A program made the translations under genes and the position numbers. A DNA stretch of 36,464 nt from the NCBI GenBank assembly GCA_011087605.1, contig JAALLE010000038.1:1-36464 (forward strand), read 5' to 3'. Shown here piece after piece: positions 15,062 through 23,479 of the stretch. Numbering within the stretch: the stretch's first letter is position 1; each line of letters starts with the position of its first letter. This DNA comes from Hyphomicrobiales bacterium (GTDB taxonomy: Bacteria > Pseudomonadota > Alphaproteobacteria > Rhizobiales > Rhizobiaceae). Under the pieces are notes generated by a model. The model was not told the origin of the DNA. It did no database searches and saw only the letters and a program-made list of their open reading frames with translations.

Positions 15062-16548
15062 CTGACCTTGTCCTGGTTCGCCGGGTCGGACAAATCGACC
15101 CAGATGGTTTTCAGCTCCGTATATTGATCATGGGCATGGAGGCCGTTGTCCCGTCCGCCAAATCCCGACTGTTTATAGCCACCAAAGGGTGTGGAGATAT
15201 CTCCTTCACCATAACAATTCACGGTCACGGTGCCGGCACGCACCGCTCGGGCGGTGGTCAACGCGCGGCGGGTATTGGCGGTGAAAACGCTCGCAGCGAG
15301 GCCGTAGTCGGTGTCGTTTGCAATTTCGATGGCTTCATCAAGCGAGCCAACTTCGATGATCGACAATACAGGCCCGAATACTTCTTCACGGGCGAGCCTG
15401 TCATCGGCAGAATTATTGTAAATAGTAGGTTCTATATACGGACCATCCAGCTTGCCACCGTTCAACGCGCCGTCCTCCAGATATGACGCCACTTTCTTGC
15501 AATGATCTGTGTCTATCAGAGCGCCAAGATGGTTTGTCGGATCAAGTGGATCACCTGTACGCCAGTCGCGAATGCGCGCCTGGATAAGTTCGGTCAACTT
15601 GTCCCTGACATCTTTATGGACGATCAATCTTGAACAGGCTGAGCAATTTTCACCCATATTCCAGAACGCCGCGCTGACGATATGCCCGGCAACCAGATCG
15701 AGATTTTCAGCGTCGTCCAAGACGATGGCAGGGTTCTTGCCGCCGCATTCCAGCACCACTTTTTTCAAGTTTGAATCGGCGGCATAGCGCAGAAAACGTC
15801 GCCCCGTTTCCGTGGACCCGGTAAAGCTGACCATGTCGACATCGAGGTGGAGGCCAAGCGGTTCACCAACCGCAGGGCCATCACCCGGCAATACCTGTAA
15901 GACGCCACGAGGAATACCCGCTTCGGCGGCGAGTTCGGCAATTCTCAACGCTGTCAACGATGTTTGCTCTGCCGGTTTTACGATCACCGAGTTTCCGGCG
16001 GCGAGGGCAGGGCCGATTTTCCAGGCCAGCATGAGCAAGGGGAAATTCCACGGCAGGATTGCTGCGACAACACCAATTGGCTCCCTGACGATCATCGCCA
16101 TGGCATCTTCGCCAGCGGGTGCTGTCTGATCATATATTTTGTCGGCCGCTTCAGCATGCCATTTGATGGTGTGGATGGTTTCTGGAATGTCGATGGTTTC
16201 GCAGTCGCGAATTGGTTTTCCAGAATCGAGACTTTCCATCACCGCCAGTTCGCGGGCATTTCGGGTAATCAGCTTGCACAGGCGAATGAGCACATCCTTG
16301 CGCTCGCTTGGATGTAATCTTGACCAGTGTCCCTGATCAAATGCTTCGCGCGCCTTGCTGACGGCCAGATCAACATCTTCGGCATTGCAGGCAGAGATCT
16401 TGCAGAGTTCCTCTCCCGTTGCAGGATTTGCGGTGGCCAATTTGCCACCCCGACCGGGCTGATATTTGCCGTCAATGAATGCGGTTTTGGGGAAATCGAT
16501 CTGTGCGGCGATCCCTGCGTATTCTTCCCGGGTTAGCAATGCGGTCAT
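15058..16548 (-). CDS. NAD(P)-dependent aldehyde dehydrogenase (PuuC-like)
   Basis: A 496-residue enzyme of the usual ALDH length. Catalytic residues are in canonical places: Asn168 (PWNFP), Glu267 (motif LECGGKNP) and nucleophile Cys302 (GENCSACSR). FTGST and the C-terminal PFGGYKQSGFG motif are present. Overall it is closest to gamma-glutamyl-gamma-aminobutyraldehyde dehydrogenase (PuuC) and betaine-aldehyde types. It starts at an ATG overlapping the DapA-like gene (ATGA) with an AGGAG ribosome-binding site, and overlaps the methyltransferase gene at its end. It likely oxidises the aldehyde released by the FAD oxidase. The substrate, for example an aminobutyraldehyde or 2-oxoglutarate semialdehyde, cannot be fixed from sequence. 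Confidence 0.93.
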   Translation of the reverse strand: MTALLTREEYAGIAAQIDFPKTAFIDGKYQPGRGGKLATANPATGEELCKISACNAEDVDLAVSKAREAFDQGHWSRLHPSERKDVLIRLCKLITRNARELAVMESLDSGKPIRDCETIDIPETIHTIKWHAEAADKIYDQTAPAGEDAMAMIVREPIGVVAAILPWNFPLLMLAWKIGPALAAGNSVIVKPAEQTSLTALRIAELAAEAGIPRGVLQVLPGDGPAVGEPLGLHLDVDMVSFTGSTETGRRFLRYAADSNLKKVVLECGGKNPAIVLDDAENLDLVAGHIVSAAFWNMGENCSACSRLIVHKDVRDKLTELIQARIRDWRTGDPLDPTNHLGALIDTDHCKKVASYLEDGALNGGKLDGPYIEPTIYNNSADDRLAREEVFGPVLSIIEVGSLDEAIEIANDTDYGLAASVFTANTRRALTTARAVRAGTVTVNCYGEGDISTPFGGYKQSGFGGRDNGLHAHDQYTELKTIWVDLSDPANQDKVS

Positions 16549-17453
16549 GACTTTTCTCCTTCGATCAGAGCTATGGCTTTGTTCATGGTGCGGATAACTT
16601 CTGCCAATTCCCGCTTGTCGTCCTTGTTAAGCGGCTGCAGGGGACGTCGCGGAGGCCCGCAATCGATGCCGCGCATTGTTACGCCGTGTTTGATGCATTG
16701 AACGAACTTGCCGCCCTGTTCGAGCACGCGCATGAGTGGCAACATCGCTGACATGATCCGGCGTCCCTTGTTGAAATCGCCCTCCATGGCGCAGGTTCGA
16801 TAAAGAGCCAGATGTGCCTCGGGAGCAAAGTTTGACCCGGCGCAAACCCATGAGCGAGCGCCCCAGGCAAAAAATTCCAACGCCTGATCATCCATCCCAC
16901 AGGACAATTGAATATGAGGGTAATCCCGGGCCAGCATATGAAGGCGATTTGGATCACCTGAGGATTCCTTGACGGCACAAAAATTTGCACTGCGGCCCAA
17001 TCGATCGAGGGTTTCTTCGTCCATATTGACACTCATGCGGCCGGGATAATTGTAGAGCATCACAGGAAGATTTGCAGCGCGGTCGATGGCAAGTGCATGC
17101 AGGGCGATCTCCCGTCCTGTGGGATAAGCATAAGGTGGTGTGGTGACGAGAAGAGCATCAGCGCCAATGCGCTTTGCTTCGGTGGCGAAAGTGATGGCAT
17201 CTTCGGTGCGAATGGCGCCGGTGCCGATGATCAGGGGCAGACGCTTGCCTATGATTTGCTTGGCCAGCGCCATTAGATGAAAACGCTCTTCGACGCTTTG
17301 AGCATAATATTCGCCCGTCGTACCGGCGATGATCAGGCCATGAACGCCTGAGCCAATGAGGTCCTCAATGATCGCTTCAAAGGCTTCTTCATTGATCGAG
17401 TGATCATCATTGTGAGGCGTCACCACAGGGGTGTAAATTCCTTCAAATTGCAT
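16545..17453 (-). CDS. DapA-family Schiff-base lyase/deaminase
   Basis: A 302-residue TIM barrel of the dihydrodipicolinate synthase / N-acetylneuraminate lyase family. The pyruvate-binding loop GTTGE is at residues 44-48, the tyrosine motif YNYPGR begins at Tyr134, and the Schiff-base lysine is Lys162 (VKESSGD). I chose ATG 17453, which gives the normal N-terminus (MQFEGIYTPVVTP) and has a GGGAG site; a longer start at 17510 would intrude 68 bases into the regulator gene. With the chosen start it overlaps the regulator by 11 bases. The family spans aldolases, dehydratases and the hydroxyproline-pathway deaminase. With an oxidase and an ALDH beside it, a role like pyrroline-4-hydroxy-2-carboxylate deaminase is a possible guess; lysine synthesis is unlikely. 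Confidence 0.88.
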   Translation of the reverse strand: MQFEGIYTPVVTPHNDDHSINEEAFEAIIEDLIGSGVHGLIIAGTTGEYYAQSVEERFHLMALAKQIIGKRLPLIIGTGAIRTEDAITFATEAKRIGADALLVTTPPYAYPTGREIALHALAIDRAANLPVMLYNYPGRMSVNMDEETLDRLGRSANFCAVKESSGDPNRLHMLARDYPHIQLSCGMDDQALEFFAWGARSWVCAGSNFAPEAHLALYRTCAMEGDFNKGRRIMSAMLPLMRVLEQGGKFVQCIKHGVTMRGIDCGPPRRPLQPLNKDDKRELAEVIRTMNKAIALIEGEKS

Positions 17454-18150
17454 TCTGGTTCTCCCGGTGATCCTCGGCAAGTTCAAATGGCAGCGGGTCA
17501 GGACTGACAAACTGCTCCATTTGGTGGCGGGATAATTCCCAATGTTCGAGCGTCAGCTGTACCGCTTGCGAGGGCTCGTTTTTGGCAAACGCCTCTATCA
17601 TTTGATCATGCTGATCGGCGGCCTGCGCGATTCTATGTCGGTCCGATGGATTGTTGTTTTGGTAAAATACGCGGCCGATCCGAGTATGATCAATCAGCAA
17701 TCGGTCAAGACTGGGCATCAGATAGGGGGACTCGGCCATTTCACCGATTACCTGATGGAAACGATAATTGAGCATCGCAGTTTCCTGCACGTGGTCGGCC
17801 GCAATGGATTTGCGATATTGCTGTTGAACCGATTTCAGCGTGTCAATTTGAGCAGCAGTGGACCGCTCTGCCGCGAGACGGGCAATAGACGCGTAGATCA
17901 TGGGCGCCGCCTGAAAAAAATGACGCATGGTGGAAATATCCATCGAGGCGACCTTCGCCCCGCGGTTCTCCTGGGAAGATAAATATCCTTCTCCGCACAA
18001 ACGCTGAATAACCTCGCGCAAAGGCGTTCGCGAAATGCCAAATTCCTGCGACAAGGCTGTCTCATCCAACAATTGGCCGGGGACGATTTCCATCGACAAA
18101 ATCCGTCGCTTAAGTGCTGAAGCACAAGCAGACTTTGAGTTTGACTTCAT
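17443..18150 (-). CDS. GntR-family (FadR/FCD subfamily) transcriptional regulator
   Basis: A 235-residue regulator. The N-terminal winged helix spans residues about 10-70 (motifs ILSMEIVPGQLLDE, GISRTPLREVIQRL), and the rest is a helical FCD ligand-binding domain containing the NYRFHQVIGEM stretch. Members usually repress a catabolic operon and release DNA when they bind a carboxylate from the pathway. It is the first gene of the minus-strand operon, with an AGGAGG ribosome-binding site just upstream of the ATG. A 23-bp palindrome overlaps its promoter, so autoregulation together with the four downstream enzymes is very likely. Confidence 0.9.
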   Translation of the reverse strand: MKSNSKSACASALKRRILSMEIVPGQLLDETALSQEFGISRTPLREVIQRLCGEGYLSSQENRGAKVASMDISTMRHFFQAAPMIYASIARLAAERSTAAQIDTLKSVQQQYRKSIAADHVQETAMLNYRFHQVIGEMAESPYLMPSLDRLLIDHTRIGRVFYQNNNPSDRHRIAQAADQHDQMIEAFAKNEPSQAVQLTLEHWELSRHQMEQFVSPDPLPFELAEDHRENQNAI

Positions 18151-18171
18151 CAGATATCCTCCTAAATGCAG

Positions 18172-18194
18172 AAATTATACAAATTGTATAATTT
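18172..18194. promoter_or_regulatory. Palindromic operator of the GntR operon
   Basis: A perfect 9-bp inverted repeat, AAATTATAC and GTATAATTT, around the 5-bp spacer AAATT. The TATAC...GTATA core resembles sites of FCD-type GntR regulators. It covers the -10 hexamer and part of the spacer of the minus-strand promoter ahead of the regulator, as expected for direct repression. A second, smaller inverted repeat (AGCAAC at 18199-18204, GTTGCT at 18214-18219) lies next to it. Confidence 0.8.
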
Positions 18195-18203
18195 GTAAAG
18201 CAA
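18174..18203 (-). promoter_or_regulatory. Sigma-70-type promoter of the GntR operon
   Basis: Read on the minus strand: TTGCTT (18198-18203) as -35, an 18-bp spacer, and a perfect TATAAT (18174-18179) as -10 preceded by TTTG (extended -10). The predicted start lies just upstream of the AGGAGG site, giving a very short leader. The palindromic operator overlaps it. Confidence 0.65.
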
Positions 18204-18323
18204 CATCATTTTAGTTGCTGCGACGGTCGTCGAATATCATTGGATGTTGGGTCTATTTGGGTGGGAACAGGTTGTGGTGCACATTGAAGATGCCCAACCA
18301 ATCCGCCTGGTCGTATGCTGAAA

Positions 18324-20015
18324 TCAGCCTTTGTCCAGGGTCAAAGCCTCATCTCGCAGTTCCCGTCGCAGTATCTTGCCAACATTGGTTCGCGGAAGAT
18401 CTTCGCGGAACTCGATGTATTTTGGTTTCTTGTAGCCGGTCAGGTTGTCGGCACAGAAGTTGGTCAGATCCTCTTCGGTCAGCGCATCGTCCTTCTTTAT
18501 GACAAAGAGCATAACAGCTTCGCCGGATTCATCGTCGGGCACGCCAACAGCGGCTGTTTCCAGAACACCTGGATGGTTGGCCGCAACATTTTCAATTTCA
18601 TTTGGATAGACGTTGAACCCGGATACAAGGATCATATCTTTTTTTCGGTCGACAATCTTCACATAGCCGCTTTCGTCCATAATTCCGACATCGCCGGATT
18701 TGAAGAAACCATCGTCGGTCATTACTTCGTCAGCGGCTTCAGGGCGCTGCCAGTAATTCGCCATGACCTGTGGTCCGCGAATGGCAATTTCTCCACGCTC
18801 GCCTTGGGGTACCTCTTTTTCGTCATCATCGAGAATTTTGATGTCAACGCTGGGCAGTGGCAGACCAATGGTTCCGGTAAACCGATCCGAATTTGTCGGA
18901 TTACACGTGACGCCGGAGGAGGTCTCTGAAAGCCCGTAGCCTTCACAGATGGGACAGCCAGTTACTTCCAGCCAGTGCTTGGCAGTGGCTTCCTGGATTG
19001 CCATGCCGCCACCCATGGATATTCGAAGTTGACTGAAATCAAGCTCGGCAAAATCCGGGCGATTGGCAAGTGCGTTAAACAACGTGTTGACCGCAGGAAA
19101 CAGGTGGAACTTGTATTTTCGGATTTCCTTGATAGTCGCATCAAGATCCCGCGGGTTCGGAATCAGCACAACCAACCCCCCGGCCCGCATGGTCAACATG
19201 CTGCAGGTGACAAAGGCAAAGACGTGGTAGAGGGGGAGTGCGCAAACCGAAATCATCTGCCCGCTGATTGGATTTTTGTCTATGGCTGGCTGCATCCATG
19301 CCTCAGACGCCAGCAAATTGCCGATAATGGTCTTGTGAAGCAGGGTGGCACCTTTTGAGACGCCTGTTGTGCCACCCGTATATTGGAGGACAGCCACATC
19401 GTCGGACGTGATTTCAGGCTTGTCCAATGTCATGGATGCCCCGATTGCCAGCGTATCCTTAAAGGGAGTTGTGCCTGAAAGAGAGTAACCTGGAACGCCT
19501 TTTTTGACGTGCCGGATAACGAAGTTCACGAGGCCGCCTTTTAGTCCTCCCAACATTTCTCCGATATTGGCGATGATCGTATGTTTAATTGGCGTCTTGT
19601 TGATCACCTGTTCCAGAGTTGCAGCAAAATTTTCCAATATGATGATTGCCGTGGAGCCGGAATCGTTTAGCTGATGCTCCAGTTCGCGCGGCGTGTAGAG
19701 CGGATTGACATTTACCGCGATCAGCCCGGCGCGTAAAATTCCGCCGATGGCAATTGGATATTGCAGCACGTTGGGCATCATCACCGCCACGCGGTCACCC
19801 TTTTTCAAACCGAGACTTTGCAGATAACAGGCCATCGCCATCGACTGACGATCAAGCTCGCCATATGTCATGCGCTTGTCCATGAATACATAGGCGTCGT
19901 CATTGGCGTATCTGGTGAAGCTGTCTTCCAGCAAATCAACGAGCGAATTGTATTGGGTGACATCAATTTCTGTGGGGACCCCTTCGGGATAGTGGCTTAA
20001 CCAAATTCGTTCCAT
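18324..20015 (-). CDS. fadD: Long-chain fatty-acid-CoA ligase
   Basis: A 563-residue adenylate-forming enzyme that matches the proteobacterial FadD layout from the N-terminus (IWLSHYPEGVPTEI) onward. The ATP-binding P-loop YTGGTTGVSKG is at residues 212-222, the EGYGLSETSSG motif follows, and the C-terminal VDRKKDMILVSGFNVYPNEI and PRTNVGKILRREL motifs are intact, including the adenylation lysine. It activates fatty acids to acyl-CoA at the inner membrane for beta-oxidation. It sits alone on the minus strand, divergent from the hydroxy-acid oxidase operon and upstream of the GntR operon. A DmdB-like role in activating methylmercaptopropionate was considered because of the DmdA-like gene nearby, but the sequence looks like ordinary FadD. 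Confidence 0.92.
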   Translation of the reverse strand: MERIWLSHYPEGVPTEIDVTQYNSLVDLLEDSFTRYANDDAYVFMDKRMTYGELDRQSMAMACYLQSLGLKKGDRVAVMMPNVLQYPIAIGGILRAGLIAVNVNPLYTPRELEHQLNDSGSTAIIILENFAATLEQVINKTPIKHTIIANIGEMLGGLKGGLVNFVIRHVKKGVPGYSLSGTTPFKDTLAIGASMTLDKPEITSDDVAVLQYTGGTTGVSKGATLLHKTIIGNLLASEAWMQPAIDKNPISGQMISVCALPLYHVFAFVTCSMLTMRAGGLVVLIPNPRDLDATIKEIRKYKFHLFPAVNTLFNALANRPDFAELDFSQLRISMGGGMAIQEATAKHWLEVTGCPICEGYGLSETSSGVTCNPTNSDRFTGTIGLPLPSVDIKILDDDEKEVPQGERGEIAIRGPQVMANYWQRPEAADEVMTDDGFFKSGDVGIMDESGYVKIVDRKKDMILVSGFNVYPNEIENVAANHPGVLETAAVGVPDDESGEAVMLFVIKKDDALTEEDLTNFCADNLTGYKKPKYIEFREDLPRTNVGKILRRELRDEALTLDKG

Positions 20016-20047
20016 GTGCTCGGTCCCAGGAGAATTTCTGTTACGCT

Positions 20048-20086
20048 ACCTTGAACAATTCACAGCTGAAAGAAAAGGTTCAAGGT
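20048..20086. promoter_or_regulatory. Inverted repeat upstream of fadD
   Basis: ACCTTGAAC (20048-20056) and GTTCAAGGT (20078-20086) form a perfect 9-bp inverted repeat separated by 21 bp, about 30 bp centre to centre or roughly three helical turns. It lies 33-71 bp upstream of the fadD start. It could be a pair of operator half-sites or an mRNA hairpin in the fadD leader. No regulator is assigned. Confidence 0.45.
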
Positions 20087-20128
20087 GAAATTGGTGTCGG
20101 CTTGATTGCATAGTTTTTTTGAATAGGT

Positions 20129-20140
20129 ATTCGAACGAAT
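20129..20140. promoter_or_regulatory. Short palindrome in the fadD / hydroxy-acid oxidase divergent region
   Basis: ATTCG-AA-CGAAT, a perfect 5-2-5 inverted repeat in an AT-rich part of the divergent intergenic region. It lies about 100 bp upstream of the hydroxy-acid oxidase start, where an operator would be expected. Only a weak promoter (TTGATT at 20102-20107, 17 bp, AGGTAT) is visible beside it. Support is limited to the symmetry and position. Confidence 0.3.
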
Positions 20141-20238
20141 TTTATTTGATGTATATGTCTGATGAAGGGTAATTTTGGCTGGGCCATCACGGCCCACATC
20201 CGACGGGCGCGTTGTTATCACCAGAATTAGGGTATCGA

Positions 20239-21396
20239 GTGAGCAGTATATTTGGACCATCACCGATCCAGGATGCTGTCGAGGCCCGAGTGAAAGCCCG
20301 CAAGCGCTTGCCACGACTTGTATTTGACTTCATCGACGGCGCGACAGGGCAGGAAGTTGCAATGCAGAATAATTGCGTCGAACTAGATGCAATTCAACTG
20401 CAGCCGCGGGTTTTGGTTGACGTTGAGAACATCTCACCAGCGTGCAAATTGCTTGGCGACAATTATGGATTGCCCTTCGGGGTGGCGCCGATGGGCATGT
20501 GTAACCTGGCATGGCCGGGAGCCGACGCGGCGATTTCTGAGCAAGCGGCGAAACGTCGATTACCACATTGTGTATCAACTGCTGCATCTACAACGATGGA
20601 GAAATCCTATCAGCAGGCAAATTCTCAAGCCTGGTTTCAACTCTATGCTGGTACGGACACCGAGCAGAGTGAAGAAATGATCAGCCGGGCCGAAGCTGTG
20701 GGATATGAGTATTTGGTACTCACCGTTGATACTCCCCGTCTGTCCAGACGCAATCGGGATGTCCGCAACGGATTTCAGGTGCCGTTTCGGATTGGCCCGC
20801 GACAGTTTGTGGATTTTGCGCTGCATCCCCGGTGGGCGCTTTCGACCTTGTTGGGCGGCCCCCCCGGACCGATGAATTATCGCACTTCAAAATTGGGTAA
20901 GTCCTTTCAACGAAATGACAGTCGGGGCGGAATAGATTGGACATATCTGCAAGAACTGCGTCGGCGGTGGCGGGGCAAGTTGATTGTAAAGGGTGTCTCT
21001 TCAACCAAAGATGCCATAGAGGTCAAAGCGCTGGGAGTAGACGCCATTTATGTTTCCAACCATGGAGGGCGACAATTGGACAGTGCACCAGCGGCCATTT
21101 CAGTTTTGCCTGCCATTCGACAGGCGGTTGGCGAGGATTATCCGCTGATCTTTGATAGTGGAATCCGCAGCGGTGATGATATCGTGCGGGCTCTGGCGAT
21201 GGGCGCAGATTTTGTCATGTTGGGCAGACCGATCTTGTTCGCGCTTGGCGCCGGAGGTGCAGCTGGTCTCAACTCGTTTTTCAATCATCTGGAAGAAGAT
21301 GTTAAATCGGTCATGGCTCAAATAGGCGTCACCAATATTCACCAAATAAACTCAGCCGTGCTGGCAGAAATACAATCGGGAAACCTCAATGACTGA
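20239..21396 (+). CDS. FMN-dependent alpha-hydroxy-acid oxidase/dehydrogenase (LldD family)
   Basis: About 385 residues with the family features in order: RLPRLVFDFIDGATG near the N-terminus, the FMN-binding APMGM motif, STAAS, WFQLYAG, LTVDTP, the FMN lysine in LIVKGV, and the catalytic histidine in VSNHGGRQLD, then FDSGIRSGDD. These enzymes oxidise L-2-hydroxy acids such as lactate, glycolate or mandelate to 2-oxo acids, passing electrons to oxygen or quinone. I prefer the GTG at 20239, which gives a normal-length N-terminus; a TTG at 20212 adds nine residues. It overlaps the ThDP-enzyme gene by eight bases, so the 2-oxo acid product may feed that enzyme. Confidence 0.9.
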   Translation: MSSIFGPSPIQDAVEARVKARKRLPRLVFDFIDGATGQEVAMQNNCVELDAIQLQPRVLVDVENISPACKLLGDNYGLPFGVAPMGMCNLAWPGADAAISEQAAKRRLPHCVSTAASTTMEKSYQQANSQAWFQLYAGTDTEQSEEMISRAEAVGYEYLVLTVDTPRLSRRNRDVRNGFQVPFRIGPRQFVDFALHPRWALSTLLGGPPGPMNYRTSKLGKSFQRNDSRGGIDWTYLQELRRRWRGKLIVKGVSSTKDAIEVKALGVDAIYVSNHGGRQLDSAPAAISVLPAIRQAVGEDYPLIFDSGIRSGDDIVRALAMGADFVMLGRPILFALGAGGAAGLNSFFNHLEEDVKSVMAQIGVTNIHQINSAVLAEIQSGNLND

Positions 21397-23119
21397 TCCA
21401 AAACGCATCCGGGGAGGCAACCTTTTGGCGCGTGCCTTGCACGAAAAGGGGGTTGAACATGTGTTCACTCTGGCAGGAGGATTCTGCAACCCGGCACTTG
21501 AAGGTTTCATGGAATGCCAGCTGCCGGTGATTAATTGTCCCCACGAGCAAGTTGCTGGACATTTGGCTGATGGGCATGCGCGCATCACTCGAAAACCGAC
21601 TGTATGTTTGGTCGGGCCGGAAGGTTTCGCAAATGCGGTGCCGGCCATGCTTGAGGCCTGGGGAGAACGGTCACCGGTGATTTTTGTTACCGGGTCGAGC
21701 ACGCTGAAACGGCAAGGTTCAGGCGGCTTTAAGGAAATTGATGATGTGGCGGTAGCTGCCCCTTTGACCAAGTATTCAGTTCAAATTACCGATGGTGAGA
21801 GGATTGGAGAATTTGTTGATCGGGCATGGAAAATGGCAACAAGTGGCTATCCGGGCCCGGTTCATTTGAGCCTGCCTGTCGACATTATGTTTTCATCTTT
21901 CGAAGAAGATGCTGGCAGGCAGGAGCGCCCGTTTCAGCGTCGTGATTTGCCCAGGCCGCGCGCCTGGCCCGATCCAAGGGACCTGGCTCCGTTAATGGAA
22001 TTGATCAGCAATGCCGAGCGACCAATGCTGATTGGTGGACATGGCGTATGGTGGTCCAGCAACGAAAATGCGCTTGAGGCGGTCGGGCAGGAATTGAATA
22101 TTCCGGTTTTTAATGTGCCCTACCACCAAAAACTGCTAGGCGAAGATTGCGAAGCCTATATGGGGTTGGCTGACGTTCATCAGTACCCGCCATCGAAATT
22201 TGCTCTGGAGCAATGCGACGTCTGCATCATGGTTGGCGGTCGTCTCGACAATCAGATGAATTTTGGCAACCCTCCGCTGTTTCCCAAGAGTTGTACCCTG
22301 ATCTGCGTCAATGGCAGTCATGAAGAACTGGACCACAACCGGGCGGCCGATCATGTATTGCTGAGTGATCCGGGAGCTTTTTTTGATCAGATGTTGGAAC
22401 TCCCACCTTTTCAACCGGACTGGATAAAACTGAACCGGACAAAGCGGGCAGAATGGGTTGAAAAAACACTGTCAGATTTGAAGGCCGAAACTGCTTCTAC
22501 CGATTGGGTGGGCAATCAAATTCACCCACTTGAACTGGCGCTGGATGTAAATGCTGCCATGGGAAAAAACGACTGGCTGGTATTTGACGGAGGCAATACT
22601 CATTTCTGGTCGGAAATTGCTGTCAATGTCGCCGGATGGCAGGGGCAACAGCTTGCCGGTGTGATGCATCCGGGTTCCTATAGTCTGCTGGGCGTTGGTG
22701 TATCATTCGCCTTGTCAGCCAAAAATACCCATCCCGAAAGCACAGTAGTGTTGATCAGTGGTGATGGAGCTTTTCTGTCGGGTGGTTTGAGTATCGAAAC
22801 GGCATTTCAGGAAAAAACCCCGATTGTCGTTGTAATTGATAACAATGGTGGGCTTGATTGCATATCTCAACAACAGGAGCGTTTGTTTGAAAACGGCACT
22901 CATTTCGCCACCGACTTCCGCGATATTCCATTTCATACAATGTTTGAGGGTCTGGGAGGGTATGGAGAATTGGTGGAGACACGCGATGAACTGGAACCAG
23001 CCCTGCAACGGGCCATCGCCAGCGGTAAACCTGCCTGCCTGAATGTCAAAACCAAAGGGGTGATCAGTCCGATTGTTCTGGCAACCACCAGCAAAAGAGA
23101 CAAGGCATCCATCGAGTAG
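21389..23119 (+). CDS. ThDP-dependent acetolactate synthase-like enzyme (carboligase, decarboxylase or 2-hydroxyacyl-CoA lyase type)
   Basis: A 576-residue protein with the three-domain ThDP-enzyme layout. The catalytic glutamate is Glu53 (CPHEQVAGHLADGHAR), the GGFKEIDDVAVAAPLTKYS segment matches the AFQE...TK region of acetolactate synthases and 2-hydroxyacyl-CoA lyases, and the C-terminal ThDP/Mg motif runs from GDGAFL to DNNGG. The family includes acetolactate synthase, glyoxylate carboligase, sulfoacetaldehyde acetyltransferase and oxalyl-CoA decarboxylase; I cannot place this protein in one of them. No ALS small subunit is nearby, so branched-chain synthesis is unlikely. It overlaps the hydroxy-acid oxidase gene and is three bases from the HIUase-like gene. 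It probably cleaves, decarboxylates or condenses the 2-oxo acid made by the oxidase. Confidence 0.85.
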   Translation: MTDPKRIRGGNLLARALHEKGVEHVFTLAGGFCNPALEGFMECQLPVINCPHEQVAGHLADGHARITRKPTVCLVGPEGFANAVPAMLEAWGERSPVIFVTGSSTLKRQGSGGFKEIDDVAVAAPLTKYSVQITDGERIGEFVDRAWKMATSGYPGPVHLSLPVDIMFSSFEEDAGRQERPFQRRDLPRPRAWPDPRDLAPLMELISNAERPMLIGGHGVWWSSNENALEAVGQELNIPVFNVPYHQKLLGEDCEAYMGLADVHQYPPSKFALEQCDVCIMVGGRLDNQMNFGNPPLFPKSCTLICVNGSHEELDHNRAADHVLLSDPGAFFDQMLELPPFQPDWIKLNRTKRAEWVEKTLSDLKAETASTDWVGNQIHPLELALDVNAAMGKNDWLVFDGGNTHFWSEIAVNVAGWQGQQLAGVMHPGSYSLLGVGVSFALSAKNTHPESTVVLISGDGAFLSGGLSIETAFQEKTPIVVVIDNNGGLDCISQQQERLFENGTHFATDFRDIPFHTMFEGLGGYGELVETRDELEPALQRAIASGKPACLNVKTKGVISPIVLATTSKRDKASIE

Positions 23120-23122
23120 ACA

Positions 23123-23479
23123 ATGGCAACCATCTCAACCCATACGCTCAATTCCGTTGACGGCACTCATGCAGGCGGCATCGCCCTGTCGGTTATAGCC
23201 ATAGCGGCGGATCAAAGCCGCAAAACTCTCTTGACCGGCGAAACCGACTCGGGTGGGCGTTTCGTGCAGGAAGTTGCTGCTGCGGATATTGATATTGGGG
23301 CTGATTATGAATTGGTCTTGCTCGTGGCACCATATTTTGAAAGCTGCCACCAAGGGGATGCAAAAGGTCGTTCGCTGAAAGAAGTGGTCGTCCGTTTTCA
23401 AATGCCGGATCCGGAAGGCCGCTATCACATGCCCTTCATGCTGGCGCCCAATTCATATAGCGTTTGGTCGTCGAGATGA
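23123..23479 (+). CDS. Divergent 5-hydroxyisourate hydrolase / transthyretin-like protein
   Basis: A 118-residue protein of the usual HIUase length. The N-terminal THTLNSVDG motif with His7, the arginine of the TxxxGR motif (Arg46) and the His102 motif (RYHMPFMLAP) match the catalytic His, Arg and His of HIUase. The signature C-terminus YRGS, which supplies the last active-site residues, is replaced by YSVWSSR. HIUase normally opens 5-hydroxyisourate in urate degradation, but no urate oxidase, OHCU decarboxylase or allantoinase gene is in the window. The gene is locked in an operon with a ThDP enzyme and a DmdA-like demethylase. A hydrolase or binding protein with a changed substrate is therefore possible. 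Family assignment fairly sure, function unknown. Confidence 0.78.
   Translation: MATISTHTLNSVDGTHAGGIALSVIAIAADQSRKTLLTGETDSGGRFVQEVAAADIDIGADYELVLLVAPYFESCHQGDAKGRSLKEVVVRFQMPDPEGRYHMPFMLAPNSYSVWSSR

Noticed and set aside
18324-20015. fadD as dmdB, the methylmercaptopropionate-CoA ligase partner of the DmdA-like gene
   Set aside because: Its N-terminus and motifs follow ordinary long-chain FadD, and it is on the opposite strand with its own upstream region.
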